Source of the DNA: Desertimonas flava
GTDB taxonomy: Bacteria; Actinomycetota; Acidimicrobiia; Acidimicrobiales; Ilumatobacteraceae
Assembly: GCF_003426815.1 (NCBI RefSeq)
Contig: NZ_QKYK01000041.1
Coordinates: 1 to 41,360, forward strand
Reading direction: 5' to 3'
Length of the DNA stretch: 41,360 nt
A program made the translations under genes and the position numbers. Under the pieces are notes generated by a model. That model was not told the DNA's origin. It worked only from the letters and a program-made list of their open reading frames with translations, and made no database searches. Each line of letters opens with the position of its first letter. The first letter of the stretch is position 1. Below, piece by piece: positions 28,428 through 36,807 of the stretch.

Positions 28428-29054
28428 GTGACCGTCTCGATCCCGTGGCTCGTGGTCGGGGGCCCGCTCGCGCGATGGACGGCGCTCGGACTCGTCGCTG
28501 ACGAGTCGACCGGGCGGATCCCCTTCTTCGGCACCGGTCTCGAGATCACCGACCTCGGCGAGCCGGGCATGATCGGCTGGGTGATGTCGGGCGTCGAGGG
28601 CGCGCTGGACGCCGAGTTCGACGTCGACGGCGTGCCGACGAGACTCGCCGACCCGGCACCTCCGATGTTCGCCGACCACCCGCTGGGGGTCGACCGCATC
28701 GACCACGTCGTGGTCAGCACTGACGATCTCGTGCGCACCTGCGGTGCCATCGCCGACGTCACGGGCGAACCGCTCAAGCGGGTGCGCGAAGCCGGCGCCA
28801 TCCGCCAGGGGTTCCACCGCGTCGATGGTCTCATCGTCGAGGTCGTCGAGCGGGCGGGTCAGGACCCCGGGCCGGCGACGCTCTGGGGGTTCGTCCTCAC
28901 CGTCGCCGACCTCGACGCGTCGGTCGCCCTGCTCGGCGAGGACGTGATCGGTGAACCCCGCGATGCCGTGCAGCCGGGCCGGCGGATCGCCACCGTCCGC
29001 AGCTCGGCCGGCCTCGGCGTCCCGCTGGCGCTGATGTCACCCCACGTGCGCTGA
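28428..29054 (+). CDS. VOC/glyoxalase-like protein
   Basis: The 208-residue product resembles the vicinal-oxygen-chelate fold. The second half begins VDRIDHVVVSTDDLVRTCGA and contains EVVERAG and GFVLTVADLDASVALLGEDV, the typical paired beta-alpha units. The first half is more divergent. Metal ligands cannot be assigned with confidence, and the substrate is unknown. GTG 28428 is 6 bases after the EF-hand gene stop, so the two are probably co-translated. Confidence 0.7.
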   Translation: MTVSIPWLVVGGPLARWTALGLVADESTGRIPFFGTGLEITDLGEPGMIGWVMSGVEGALDAEFDVDGVPTRLADPAPPMFADHPLGVDRIDHVVVSTDDLVRTCGAIADVTGEPLKRVREAGAIRQGFHRVDGLIVEVVERAGQDPGPATLWGFVLTVADLDASVALLGEDVIGEPRDAVQPGRRIATVRSSAGLGVPLALMSPHVR

Positions 29055-29065
29055 CGGCGACGCGG

Positions 29066-30019
29066 TCAGGGTTCGTCGCCGTCAGGGTCGTCGACGGCGG
29101 CGAGGTGGGCGCGGCCCTCGGCGCACTCGGCTCGCAGCGGGCACCAGCGGCACGCCACGCCGGGTGACCGTGACGGCTCCCGATCCTCGAATCGCACCTC
29201 GACCATGCGGTCGATGGCGTCGAGCGTGCGCCGGAGCGTCGACCGCAGCAGGGCCTCGGTCACGACCTCGGTCTCGGCGGTGCCCGAGTCGAGCGAGTAG
29301 GTGGCGAGCAGGCGAGGCGGCAGGCGTCGCGTCAGCGTCTCGACGAGGGCGTAGAAGCGCAGGTCGTGGCGGTGGCGGGGGTGCGGCCGACCGGTCTTCA
29401 CGTCGACGATCACCTTGGTGCTCTCGTTGCCGCGGGGAGGGCCGATCATCAGGTCGACCTGGGCGCGCAGGGCGATCGGCCCGCTCGGCGGGAAGGACGC
29501 CCTGGCTTCGGTGACCGGCCGCCACGTGCGGTCCAGCGGCGGGAAGCACTCGAGGAACTTGGTGACGTGCTCGACGGTGCGCGACCGGAGATCGGCGTGG
29601 TCGGCGGGGTCACAGTCGGCGAGCCACTCGCCGATGCCTCGTTCCTCGTCGATCACCCTGGCGATCGCTTCTTCGACGAGTGTGGCCGGCACCGGCTCGG
29701 CCGGCCAGTGCACCGACAGCTGGATGGCCCGGTGGGCGATCGTGCCGCGCGCCGTCGCCGGCGACCAGGCGAAGTCGTCGGGCGCCGCCCACGCCGCCTC
29801 GCAGGCGAGGACCGAGTCGATCGAACGCTTGGTGACCACCAGCTCGGCGCGATCGCCCGACGGTTCACCGACCCGCTCCGCCAGCTCGCCGAGCCCCGTC
29901 TCGAAGTCGTCGCGAAGCTCGGCCACGAACGCCGCGTCGAACACGACCGGGTCGCCCCGACGCCCGAGCAAGGCCAGCGTCTCGCGTTGCGTCGGCGTGA
30001 GGGTGTCGGCTCCGATCAC
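29066..30019 (-). CDS. PD-(D/E)XK nuclease with an Fe-S cluster pattern (Cas4/RecB-like)
   Basis: The 317-residue protein has the RecB-like nuclease set: RGTIAHRAIQ (His), LRAQVDLMIG (Asp), VIVDVKTGRP (D-x-K), and the QhxxY-like HDLRFYALVETL. Cysteines at 73 (SVLACEAAW) and at 290, 293 and 299 (CRWCPLRAEC) match the one-plus-three pattern that holds a 4Fe-4S cluster in Cas4, AddB and related nucleases. No CRISPR array or cas genes are nearby, so it is a stand-alone repair-type nuclease. TACGAT (complement of 30026-30031) ends 6 bases before GTG 30019. Confidence 0.85.
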   Translation of the reverse strand: MIGADTLTPTQRETLALLGRRGDPVVFDAAFVAELRDDFETGLGELAERVGEPSGDRAELVVTKRSIDSVLACEAAWAAPDDFAWSPATARGTIAHRAIQLSVHWPAEPVPATLVEEAIARVIDEERGIGEWLADCDPADHADLRSRTVEHVTKFLECFPPLDRTWRPVTEARASFPPSGPIALRAQVDLMIGPPRGNESTKVIVDVKTGRPHPRHRHDLRFYALVETLTRRLPPRLLATYSLDSGTAETEVVTEALLRSTLRRTLDAIDRMVEVRFEDREPSRSPGVACRWCPLRAECAEGRAHLAAVDDPDGDEP

Positions 30020-30096
30020 CCGGCGATCGTACCGATGGGGTGTCACATCCGACCCCGAACGACAACTGTGTAACAGGGCTCGTTCATAGTGGAGGC

Positions 30097-30441
30097 ATGT
30101 CAACCGCCGCCCCCGCCGACGACGGCAGCGCCGCCGCCAGCACCCTGGAGTTCGCGTCAGCCGCGCGGCTGCTGTCGGCCGCCACGCGGCGAGCGGGACT
30201 GGTGGCGCCGGGCTTCCGCACACCACCACGCATCGTCGGGGTCGACCGCACGATCCGTCGTCACCCGGCCGGAGCCACCGTCTCGGTGCGGGTGCGCGGC
30301 CGCCCGTGGCCGGCGATCGCGGCCGACATGATCGACGGCATCGTCGTCACCAACCGGCTCGATGCCCGACGCGCCAACCGGCTGCGGGCCGACCTGTGGG
30401 ACGTGATGAACCACGCCCATCGCCAGCGTCACGTGGCGTGA
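30097..30441 (+). CDS. Small basic protein of unknown function
   Basis: The 114-residue product has a mixed N-terminus (LEFASAARLLSAATRRAGLV) and an Arg-rich second half (RIVGVDRTIRRHPAGATVSV, NRLDARRANRLRADLWDVMN). It has no membrane segment. I do not recognise it; a nucleic-acid-associated role is possible given the charge. CATAGT at 30085-30090 ends 6 bases before the ATG. It is divergent from the nuclease gene and convergent with the TAP gene. Confidence 0.65.
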   Translation: MSTAAPADDGSAAASTLEFASAARLLSAATRRAGLVAPGFRTPPRIVGVDRTIRRHPAGATVSVRVRGRPWPAIAADMIDGIVVTNRLDARRANRLRADLWDVMNHAHRQRHVA

Positions 30442-30454
30442 CCGAACGGCGTGG

Positions 30455-32329
30455 TCACTCGGCGAGGGCGGCCACCACCACGAGACCCTGCCCGGCGGGA
30501 ACGGCGTCGGCGAGCCCGTCGAGATCGTCGCTCGTGGCGAGCGCATCGGCGGGGACCACGAGGACCACCACGAACACGCCGTCGGGACCGAACGTCTGCA
30601 GCAACGTCGCGCCGTCGATGATGTCGTCGCGCGTGCCCACCACCTGGAACCCGGCGGCGGGCAGTGCCTGTTCGTACCCGGCGATCACGCTGGCGGCGTC
30701 GCCGGTCATCGCCCACGCCTCGGTGTAGGCGTCGTCCGGCGGCAGTCCGAGTGCGCCGGCGATCGTCGGGTCGGTGAGGGGGGCGCCGACACCGGCCGGA
30801 ACCGGCAGCTGGTCCCAGAACACGGGACGGGGGACGTCGGGATCGGGGTCGCACACGGTGCCGGCGACGGGAAGCGACAGCGTGGCGATCGTGGCGGCCT
30901 CGATGTCGGTCACGCAGTCGGAGGCGAGGATCTGTCCGTGGCCCTCGCCGGAGTACGCGAGCAGGCGGGCGTTGGGACCCATCATCGCGGTGAGCTCCTC
31001 GGCGAGTTCGAATGGCGTGGCGGGATCGTTCATTCCGCCGACGACGAGGATCGGCGCCGACCCCGTGTACGACGGGACGACGGGCTCGACGTCCGAGGGC
31101 AGCATCTCGCCACAGAGGTCGTAGAAGTCCACGAGGCCCATGTCTCGCGAGAAGCGCGGCGCGGCCGCCCGGATCTCGGCGAGCAGGGCCTCGGGGTCGG
31201 CGGGCACGGCGGCGTCGATCCCGCTCGCGCAGCGGATGATGAAGAACGACTGGAACAGGGTGTCGAACGTGCCGTCGTCGTTGCGTCCCTCGTAGTCGTC
31301 GGCGAGGTCGAGCAGACCCTGGCCGTCACCGGCTTCGGCCTCGGCGAGCGCGGCACCCAGTTCCGGCCAGGCCGTCTCGCTGTACAGCGCCGAGACCGTG
31401 GCGGTCTCCATCGCCACGTGGTTGACCTCGCGGCCGTCGGCGACGACGAGGGGAGTGGTGTCGAGCCGGGCGAGCAGGGCGTCCCAGCGGCCCGCGACGT
31501 CGACCGCGGTGAACGCGCACTCCGAGGTCTCCTCACACCACGCCGCCCAGTTGGCGAACGCGTTCTCGAACCCGATCGCCTGGGTCGCGTACTGCTCGAA
31601 CTCGGTCCGGCCGACGTACTGGGCCGCGGCGTCGAGCACCATCGAGCGGACCTGGTCGGGGAACAGCGTGGCGTAGACGGCACCGAGATACGTGCCGTAC
31701 GAGATGCCGATGTACGAGATCTGGGCGTCGCCGAGGGCGACGCGGATCGAGTCCATGTCCCGTGCCGTGGCCTCGGTGGAGTAGTGCCGGAGCGTGTCGC
31801 CGTACTCGGCGACGCAGGCACGCGGGAACGCCAACTCGCCAGCGGCCAGCGCGACGGCCTCGGCGATGCTCTCGGGCGTGTCGTCGGCGTACAGCGTGGC
31901 GTCGACCTGGGCGTCGTCGAGGCAGCGGATGCCACCCGAGCGATCGACGCCGCGAGGGTCGAAGCCGATGATGTCGAAACGGTCGAGACCGACCATCGAG
32001 TTGTGGATCGCCGCGCCGGCGTTGGCCACGAGGTCGTAGCCCGAGCCACCAGGACCGCCGGGATTCATCAGGACCGCGCCCTCGCGCTGGCCGGCGGCCG
32101 GGAGGCGGATGAGGGCGATGCCGATCGTTTCGCCTCCCGGGTTCGCGTAGTCGAGCGGCACCGCCAGCGTCGTGCACTCGAACTCGGGGTCGACGTCTTC
32201 CTCGCACGGCCCCCACGCGAGCGTGGACTGCTGCGGCGCACGTTGCGGTGCGGCGCCGGCCGGAGCGGCGGTGACGCCGAGTGTGCCGAGTGCGAGACAA
32301 GCGGCGAGAGCGAGACGAGCCCGAGACAT
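30455..32329 (-). CDS. Secreted TAP-type alpha/beta hydrolase (tripeptidyl aminopeptidase-like)
   Basis: The 624-residue protein has a signal peptide (RLALAACLALGTLGVTAAPA, cleavage near AGAAP). Its hydrolase domain matches the actinobacterial Tap/SlpD/SlpE family: VLMNPGGPGGSGYD (oxyanion region), FDIIGFDPRGVDRS, nucleophile ISYGTYLGAVYA near residue 210, Asp in VVGGMNDPATPFE, and His in YSGEGHGQIL. A C-terminal extension of about 130 residues follows the TAP_C region. It probably trims tripeptides from extracellular peptides. TACCCT (complement of 32336-32341) ends 6 bases before the ATG. Confidence 0.9.
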   Translation of the reverse strand: MSRARLALAACLALGTLGVTAAPAGAAPQRAPQQSTLAWGPCEEDVDPEFECTTLAVPLDYANPGGETIGIALIRLPAAGQREGAVLMNPGGPGGSGYDLVANAGAAIHNSMVGLDRFDIIGFDPRGVDRSGGIRCLDDAQVDATLYADDTPESIAEAVALAAGELAFPRACVAEYGDTLRHYSTEATARDMDSIRVALGDAQISYIGISYGTYLGAVYATLFPDQVRSMVLDAAAQYVGRTEFEQYATQAIGFENAFANWAAWCEETSECAFTAVDVAGRWDALLARLDTTPLVVADGREVNHVAMETATVSALYSETAWPELGAALAEAEAGDGQGLLDLADDYEGRNDDGTFDTLFQSFFIIRCASGIDAAVPADPEALLAEIRAAAPRFSRDMGLVDFYDLCGEMLPSDVEPVVPSYTGSAPILVVGGMNDPATPFELAEELTAMMGPNARLLAYSGEGHGQILASDCVTDIEAATIATLSLPVAGTVCDPDPDVPRPVFWDQLPVPAGVGAPLTDPTIAGALGLPPDDAYTEAWAMTGDAASVIAGYEQALPAAGFQVVGTRDDIIDGATLLQTFGPDGVFVVVLVVPADALATSDDLDGLADAVPAGQGLVVVAALAE

Positions 32330-32382
32330 CGGGCCAGGGTACTGAACAGCGGTCCCGCGACGGCGGCGGGAACGACCCCTGA

Positions 32383-33984
32383 CTACGGCGCGAATGCGCC
32401 GCCGGCGACGAGGGGTTCGAGCACGAGTTCGGGCTCGTCGGCCTCGAGCCGGGCGAGGCGGTAGCGGTTCTCGAACAGGGCGACCAGCTCGCCGTCCCCC
32501 CGCCGCATGATGCGGATGCCGCCGATGTCCCGCAGGCGCGGCACCGACTCCTTGTCGGTGCGGCGGATCGCCTGATACGACGCGAGCAGGATCTCGGCCG
32601 GGGCGTTGAACTCGCTGGCGAGCCGATGACCGAACACCTCGAACTGCAGGGCCCCGACGGCCGCGAGGATCGGTGACGTCTCGGCGTGGTCGGGGTCCCG
32701 GAGCACCTGGACCACGCCTTCCTCGTCGAGCTGCTCGAGGCCCTTGCGGAACTGCTTCGATCGCCCCGTGTCGAGCGGGCGGGCGGTGGCGAAGACCTCG
32801 GGGGAGAAGCGGGGGATCGGCGGGAACGTGACGGGGGCTCCGGCGTGGATCGTGTCGCCGATCTGCAGGCCGGTGGCGTTGACCAATCCGACGACGTCGC
32901 CGGGATAGGCCTCCTCGACCGTCTCCCGGTCGGCGCCGAATGCCGTGGTGGCGTACTTCGTGGTGAGCTCCCGCCCGGTGCGGTCGCACGTGACGGTCAT
33001 GCCGCGCTCGAAGCGACCCGAGCAGATGCGGGCGAATGCCAGGCGGTCCCGGTGCGACGGGTCCATGTTCGCCTGCACCTTGAACACGAACGCCGAGAAG
33101 TCGTCGTCGAGGGCCCGGATGTTGTCCTTGGAGTCGACGCGGGCCGACGGTGCGGGGGCGAGATCGACGACGGCGTCGAGGATCATGCGGACGCCGAAGT
33201 TGGTGAGCGCCGAGCCCACGAAGACCGGCGTCGAGTCACCGGCCAGGAACGACGGCAGGTCGACGTCGGCGCCGACGGCGTCGAGCAGGCCGATCTCGTC
33301 GAGTGCGGTCTGCCAGGCCGCCCCTTCCTCGCGGGCCGCCTGGTCGTTGGGCACGACCTCCTCGGGGGCGAGCGACGCACCTCGGTCGGTCCGGGTGAAC
33401 CGGATGTACGTGTCGGTCCGGCGGTCGATGACGCCGCGCAGATCACCGGCGATGCCCACCGGCCACGTGGCCGGCGTGGGACGCAGACCGATCTGGGACT
33501 CGATCTCGTCGAGCAGCTCCAGCGGCTCGCGGCCGGGCCGGTCGTACTTGTTGAGGAACGTCAGCACGGGGAGGCGGCGGCTGCGGCAGACCTCGAAGAG
33601 CTTCAACGTCTGGGCCTCGATGCCCTTGGCCGTGTCGAGCACCATCACCACGGCGTCGACGCCGGCGAGCACGCGGTAGGTGTCCTCGGAGAAGTCCTTG
33701 TGGCCGGGCGTGTCGAGCAGGTTGACGACGTGATCCCGGTACGGGAACTGCAGGACCGTCGAGCTGATCGAGATGCCGCGCTGGCGTTCGAGCTCCATCC
33801 AGTCCGACGTCGCCGACCGGCGACCCTCGCGAGCCTTCACGGCGCCGGCCCGCTGCACCGCACCGGCGTAGAGCAGGAACTTCTCGGTGAGCGTGGTCTT
33901 TCCGGCGTCGGGGTGGCTGATGATGGCGAACGTGCGCCGGCGCGCCGTCTCGGCGATGACATCGGGCGCGTTGAGGGTCTCCAC
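32383..33984 (-). CDS. prfC: Peptide chain release factor 3
   Basis: RF3 is the GTPase that recycles RF1 and RF2 from the ribosome after termination. The 533-residue product has the family length and G motifs: SHPDAGKTTLTEK (G1), RQRGISISS (G2), DTPGHKDFSEDTYR (G3) and FLNKYDRPGREP (G4, NKYD where NKLD is usual). The RF3-specific C-terminal domain includes AVGALQFEVFGHRLASEFNA. The start is GTG 33984, with TAGCGT (complement of 33994-33999) ending 9 bases upstream. It lies 53 bases upstream of the TAP gene on the same strand. The gene is patchy among actinobacteria. Confidence 0.96.
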   Translation of the reverse strand: METLNAPDVIAETARRRTFAIISHPDAGKTTLTEKFLLYAGAVQRAGAVKAREGRRSATSDWMELERQRGISISSTVLQFPYRDHVVNLLDTPGHKDFSEDTYRVLAGVDAVVMVLDTAKGIEAQTLKLFEVCRSRRLPVLTFLNKYDRPGREPLELLDEIESQIGLRPTPATWPVGIAGDLRGVIDRRTDTYIRFTRTDRGASLAPEEVVPNDQAAREEGAAWQTALDEIGLLDAVGADVDLPSFLAGDSTPVFVGSALTNFGVRMILDAVVDLAPAPSARVDSKDNIRALDDDFSAFVFKVQANMDPSHRDRLAFARICSGRFERGMTVTCDRTGRELTTKYATTAFGADRETVEEAYPGDVVGLVNATGLQIGDTIHAGAPVTFPPIPRFSPEVFATARPLDTGRSKQFRKGLEQLDEEGVVQVLRDPDHAETSPILAAVGALQFEVFGHRLASEFNAPAEILLASYQAIRRTDKESVPRLRDIGGIRIMRRGDGELVALFENRYRLARLEADEPELVLEPLVAGGAFAP

Positions 33985-34058
33985 GACCGTTCAACGCTAT
34001 CGGCGCCCGGCAGTTCGGGGTCGGGCTGCGCCGCCGTCGGCGACGTAGCGTGCACGCG

Positions 34059-34376
34059 ATGAGTGACGACGCGACCATCACCGTCGGCGAGAACGCCGAC
34101 GCCGACCGCTACGAGATCCACGTCGACGGCGCGCTCGGTGGCTTCGCCCAGTACGTCCGCCGCAACGGCCGGACGTACTTCGTGCACACCGAGATCGATC
34201 CCGCCTTCGGCGGCCGCGGCCTCGGCGGTCAGTTGGTGAAGGCGGCGCTCGACTCGGAGCGCGCCGCCGAGCGGCCGATCGTGCCGCTCTGCCCGTTCGT
34301 CAAGGCGTTCGTCGAGCGCCACCCCGCGTACCAGGACCTGGTCGACGGTCGCATCGTCGCGGCGATCGACGACTAA
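34059..34376 (+). CDS. YjdJ/NATD1-type GNAT acetyltransferase
   Basis: The 105-residue protein is a minimal GNAT of the YjdJ (acetyl_CG) type: GGFAQYVRRNGRTYFVHTEI, then the acetyl-CoA-binding FGGRGLGGQLVKAALDSERA, and the typical end PLCPFVKAFVERHPAYQDLV. The substrate is unknown. TAGCGT at 34046-34051 ends 7 bases before the ATG, in the divergent region shared with prfC. Its last four bases overlap the end of the convergent alkB-like gene. Confidence 0.9.
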   Translation: MSDDATITVGENADADRYEIHVDGALGGFAQYVRRNGRTYFVHTEIDPAFGGRGLGGQLVKAALDSERAAERPIVPLCPFVKAFVERHPAYQDLVDGRIVAAIDD

Positions 34377-35176
34377 CGACCCAGGCCGGTCTCGCGCACG
34401 GTGATGCTCAGCCGACCCGGCGGGAGTCCGAGGCCGCCAGGCGCCGTGCCGTCGCGCACCTTCGGCACGCCGTGGAAGATCCGCCGGTTCTCACCGCCGA
34501 ACACGAGGAGATCGCCCGAGCGAAGCTCGAGATCGGTGAACGGCCCCGTCCGGCGGTCGACAGCGGCGAGGCGGAACACGCATGTGTCGCCGAGGCTGAT
34601 CGTGACGACGGGCGCGTCCGACGGTTCCTCACCGTCCTGGTGCAGACCGAGCTTGCTGCCCGGCGCGTAGAGGTTGACGATCGCCGCATCGGGCTCGAAC
34701 CGGGCGGTCGGCCACGGGCCGGTGTCGGCGACGGCGCGGCGGCTGACCTCGACGAGATCGGCGGGCAGTGGCTTCACCGGGGCGGCGTCGGTGTCGTCGG
34801 CGTGGCGCGAATACACGTAGGGGTACCAGTGCCAGCCGAGACAGACCGACTGGACGCTCATCAGGTGCCCTGTCGGCATCCGCGGGTGGCGCAGGCCGGC
34901 GGGCGGGACGGCCCAAGTGCGGAACTGGGCCACGAGGTCGCGCTGCCGGTCGAGGTCGAGCCAGCGCCGGATGAGCACCACCCCGGGCAGCGGCCGTTCG
35001 GGCGCAGCGGAACCGTCGACGGGCTCGGTCAGGTCGAGCGAGAGCTGCGCGAGGCGTTCGCCGGGCACGGCGCGCGGAGCGTCGCCATCGGGAGGGAGCA
35101 CGGTCGGCACCCCGAGCCGGGATGCCGGAAGCTTCACCGGTTGCTCGACGACGCTGACGCGTCCGGTCGTACCCAT
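34373..35176 (-). CDS. alkB: AlkB-like 2-oxoglutarate/Fe(II) dioxygenase
   Basis: AlkB removes alkyl groups from damaged bases by oxidation. The 267-residue product carries the ligands: H-x-D in LGLHQDGEEPSDAP, the distal His in RRIFHGVPKVRDG, and the 2-oxoglutarate-binding Arg pair in GRLSITVRETGLGR. The N-terminal 45 residues are an extra Pro/Val-rich segment. The motif AAIVNLYAPGSKLGLHQD is typical of DNA-repair AlkB. TACGTT (complement of 35185-35190) ends 8 bases before ATG 35176. The 3' end overlaps the GNAT gene by 4 bases. Confidence 0.93.
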   Translation of the reverse strand: MGTTGRVSVVEQPVKLPASRLGVPTVLPPDGDAPRAVPGERLAQLSLDLTEPVDGSAAPERPLPGVVLIRRWLDLDRQRDLVAQFRTWAVPPAGLRHPRMPTGHLMSVQSVCLGWHWYPYVYSRHADDTDAAPVKPLPADLVEVSRRAVADTGPWPTARFEPDAAIVNLYAPGSKLGLHQDGEEPSDAPVVTISLGDTCVFRLAAVDRRTGPFTDLELRSGDLLVFGGENRRIFHGVPKVRDGTAPGGLGLPPGRLSITVRETGLGR

Positions 35177-35309
35177 ACCCTGCCAACGTACGCCGGGATC
35201 ACCGTGTGAGGTCGGCAGGATCCGGACATCGAATGCGCACCGGGACGATGGCCGGTCGAAGCCGATAAGGGCGGCGTCGGGCTGAGGGCCGGGGCTACCG
35301 TGACTCGCG

Positions 35310-36776
35310 ATGAAACGACCGGTGCTGGCTCTCGTCGTCGCTGCGGTCGCCGGCCCGATCACCACGCCAGCCGTCACCATCGCGGCCCCGCCGCCGGCGG
35401 CCGACGTCGCCGTCGTGATGGCGGCCTCGCCTGACGACGTCGGGTTCGGCCAGGCGATCGTCGACAGCGTGAATCGGCTCCAGGGCGGCGGAGTGGTCGC
35501 CGACCTCCACATCACGAGCGGTCTCGGCGACGGTCGGGCCGCCGCCGGGGAGGCGATCGAGTCGTACTCGGCCGGCGAGTTCGAGCTGGTCGTGGTCGCC
35601 GGCGACGAGTTCGACGAGCAGCTCATCGATGCGGCGGTCAACCATCCCGACCAGCACTACGCCTGGATCGCCGCTCCCGACGCCCCCGACTTCGCCCAGG
35701 CGTCGGGGCTCCCCAACGTGGCCGTCATCGTGCCGGCGGCCCAGCAGGGCGCGTACGTGCTCGGCGAGTTGGCGGCGGCGGTCACGCCCGACCCCGCAGC
35801 GGTGACACTCGTGTCGCCGACGGGATCCGGGATCGACGCCCTCTTCGGGTCGGGGTTCGCGCTCGGCTTCGCCGCTGCGGCGGACGGCGCCGAGGTCGTC
35901 GCGACGCCCGAGCCGGCGGCCGGCGCGACGGTGTTCGCCGGCGGGCCGTTCGACATGGCGAGCGAGGCGGCGTCCGGCGGTGCCGTCGTCCTGTACACCG
36001 GCTTCGACGCCACGCCGTTCGACGACCGGTTCGCCGCGGCCATGGTGTACCGGCTCGATCCGTCGCTCCACGGTGTGCTCGATGGGCTCGCCGCCGGGGC
36101 GTTCCCCGCCGGTGTGTCGGCGGCAACGGTCGGCAACGAGGGGGTCACCATCGTGATCGCTCCCGGAAGCGCGCTGCCGCCCGACGCGCTCGACCGGGCC
36201 GGCCAGACGCTGGCGGCCCTTTCGGCCGGCGGCTTCGACGTCGTGGTCGATGTCCCGACCCGCGTCCGCATCGGTGCGGGCGAGACGCCCGAATCGGTCG
36301 CCGAATCGCTCGGCGTCTCCGTCGACCAGCTCGCCGAGGCGAACGGCCTCACCGCGGCCGAGGTGACGGTCGGCGCCGTGCTCCAGACCGGCCTGCCCAC
36401 GGTGGTTGCGGCGGGCACGCCGGCGACGGGGGCGAGGATCACGCCCAACCATGTGGGTCCGGTCGGCGACTGCCAGGGCATGGGTGTCGACACGGCGAAC
36501 CAGTGGCGGTCCGAGCTCGGTGCGCCCGCGCTCACCGATGGCGGGCTGGGCTCGTGCGACTGGGCTCGCCACCTGGCCGAGACGGGCACGTCCGCCCACG
36601 CCGGCGACGTCACCGAGGTGATCTTCATCGGGCAGCGTTGCGGCGACGCGTGGGTCGGCTGGCGCGACTCGGCGAGCCACTACGACGTGATCGTGAGCGC
36701 CGACTACAGCGTGGGCGACTTCTCGTGCATCGTCACCGCCGATGGCACCGCCTACGCCGTCGGTCGGCTCGCCTAG
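35310..36776 (+). CDS. Secreted BMP-like/LysM/CAP fusion protein
   Basis: The 488-residue protein has a signal peptide (residues 1-25) and three domains. Residues 30-310 resemble a basic membrane protein (PnrA/BMP) solute-binding fold: ASPDDVGFGQAIVDSVNRLQ, ELVVVAGDEFDEQLIDAAVN, and AQQGAYVLGELAAAVTPDPA. Residues 325-370 are LysM-like (IGAGETPESVAESLGVSVDQ, LAEANGL). Residues 390-488 are CAP/SCP-like (ANQWRSELGAPAL, WARHLAETGTSAHAG, WVGWRDSASHYDVIVS, TAYAVGRLA). Peptidoglycan attachment through LysM is inferred; ligand and enzymatic activity are unknown. TACCGT at 35296-35301 ends 8 bases before the ATG. Confidence 0.75.
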   Translation: MKRPVLALVVAAVAGPITTPAVTIAAPPPAADVAVVMAASPDDVGFGQAIVDSVNRLQGGGVVADLHITSGLGDGRAAAGEAIESYSAGEFELVVVAGDEFDEQLIDAAVNHPDQHYAWIAAPDAPDFAQASGLPNVAVIVPAAQQGAYVLGELAAAVTPDPAAVTLVSPTGSGIDALFGSGFALGFAAAADGAEVVATPEPAAGATVFAGGPFDMASEAASGGAVVLYTGFDATPFDDRFAAAMVYRLDPSLHGVLDGLAAGAFPAGVSAATVGNEGVTIVIAPGSALPPDALDRAGQTLAALSAGGFDVVVDVPTRVRIGAGETPESVAESLGVSVDQLAEANGLTAAEVTVGAVLQTGLPTVVAAGTPATGARITPNHVGPVGDCQGMGVDTANQWRSELGAPALTDGGLGSCDWARHLAETGTSAHAGDVTEVIFIGQRCGDAWVGWRDSASHYDVIVSADYSVGDFSCIVTADGTAYAVGRLA

Positions 36777-36786
36777 TGGCCAGGGT

Positions 36787-36798
36787 CCCCCCGGGGGG
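36787..36798. promoter_or_regulatory. CCCCCCGGGGGG palindrome over the prmA ribosome-binding site
   Basis: This perfect 12-base palindrome lies 9 bases before the ATG at 36808, and its right half with AG forms the GGGGGGAG Shine-Dalgarno-like sequence. In RNA, pairing of the two halves could only occur between molecules or with distant sequence, because there is no loop; in DNA it is a strong GC palindrome. Confidence 0.4.
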
Positions 36799-36807
36799 AG
36801 TCCGCCG

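Noticed and set aside
29066-30019. The Cas4-like nuclease as part of a CRISPR system.
   Set aside because: No regularly spaced repeats and no other cas-like genes are present in the window.
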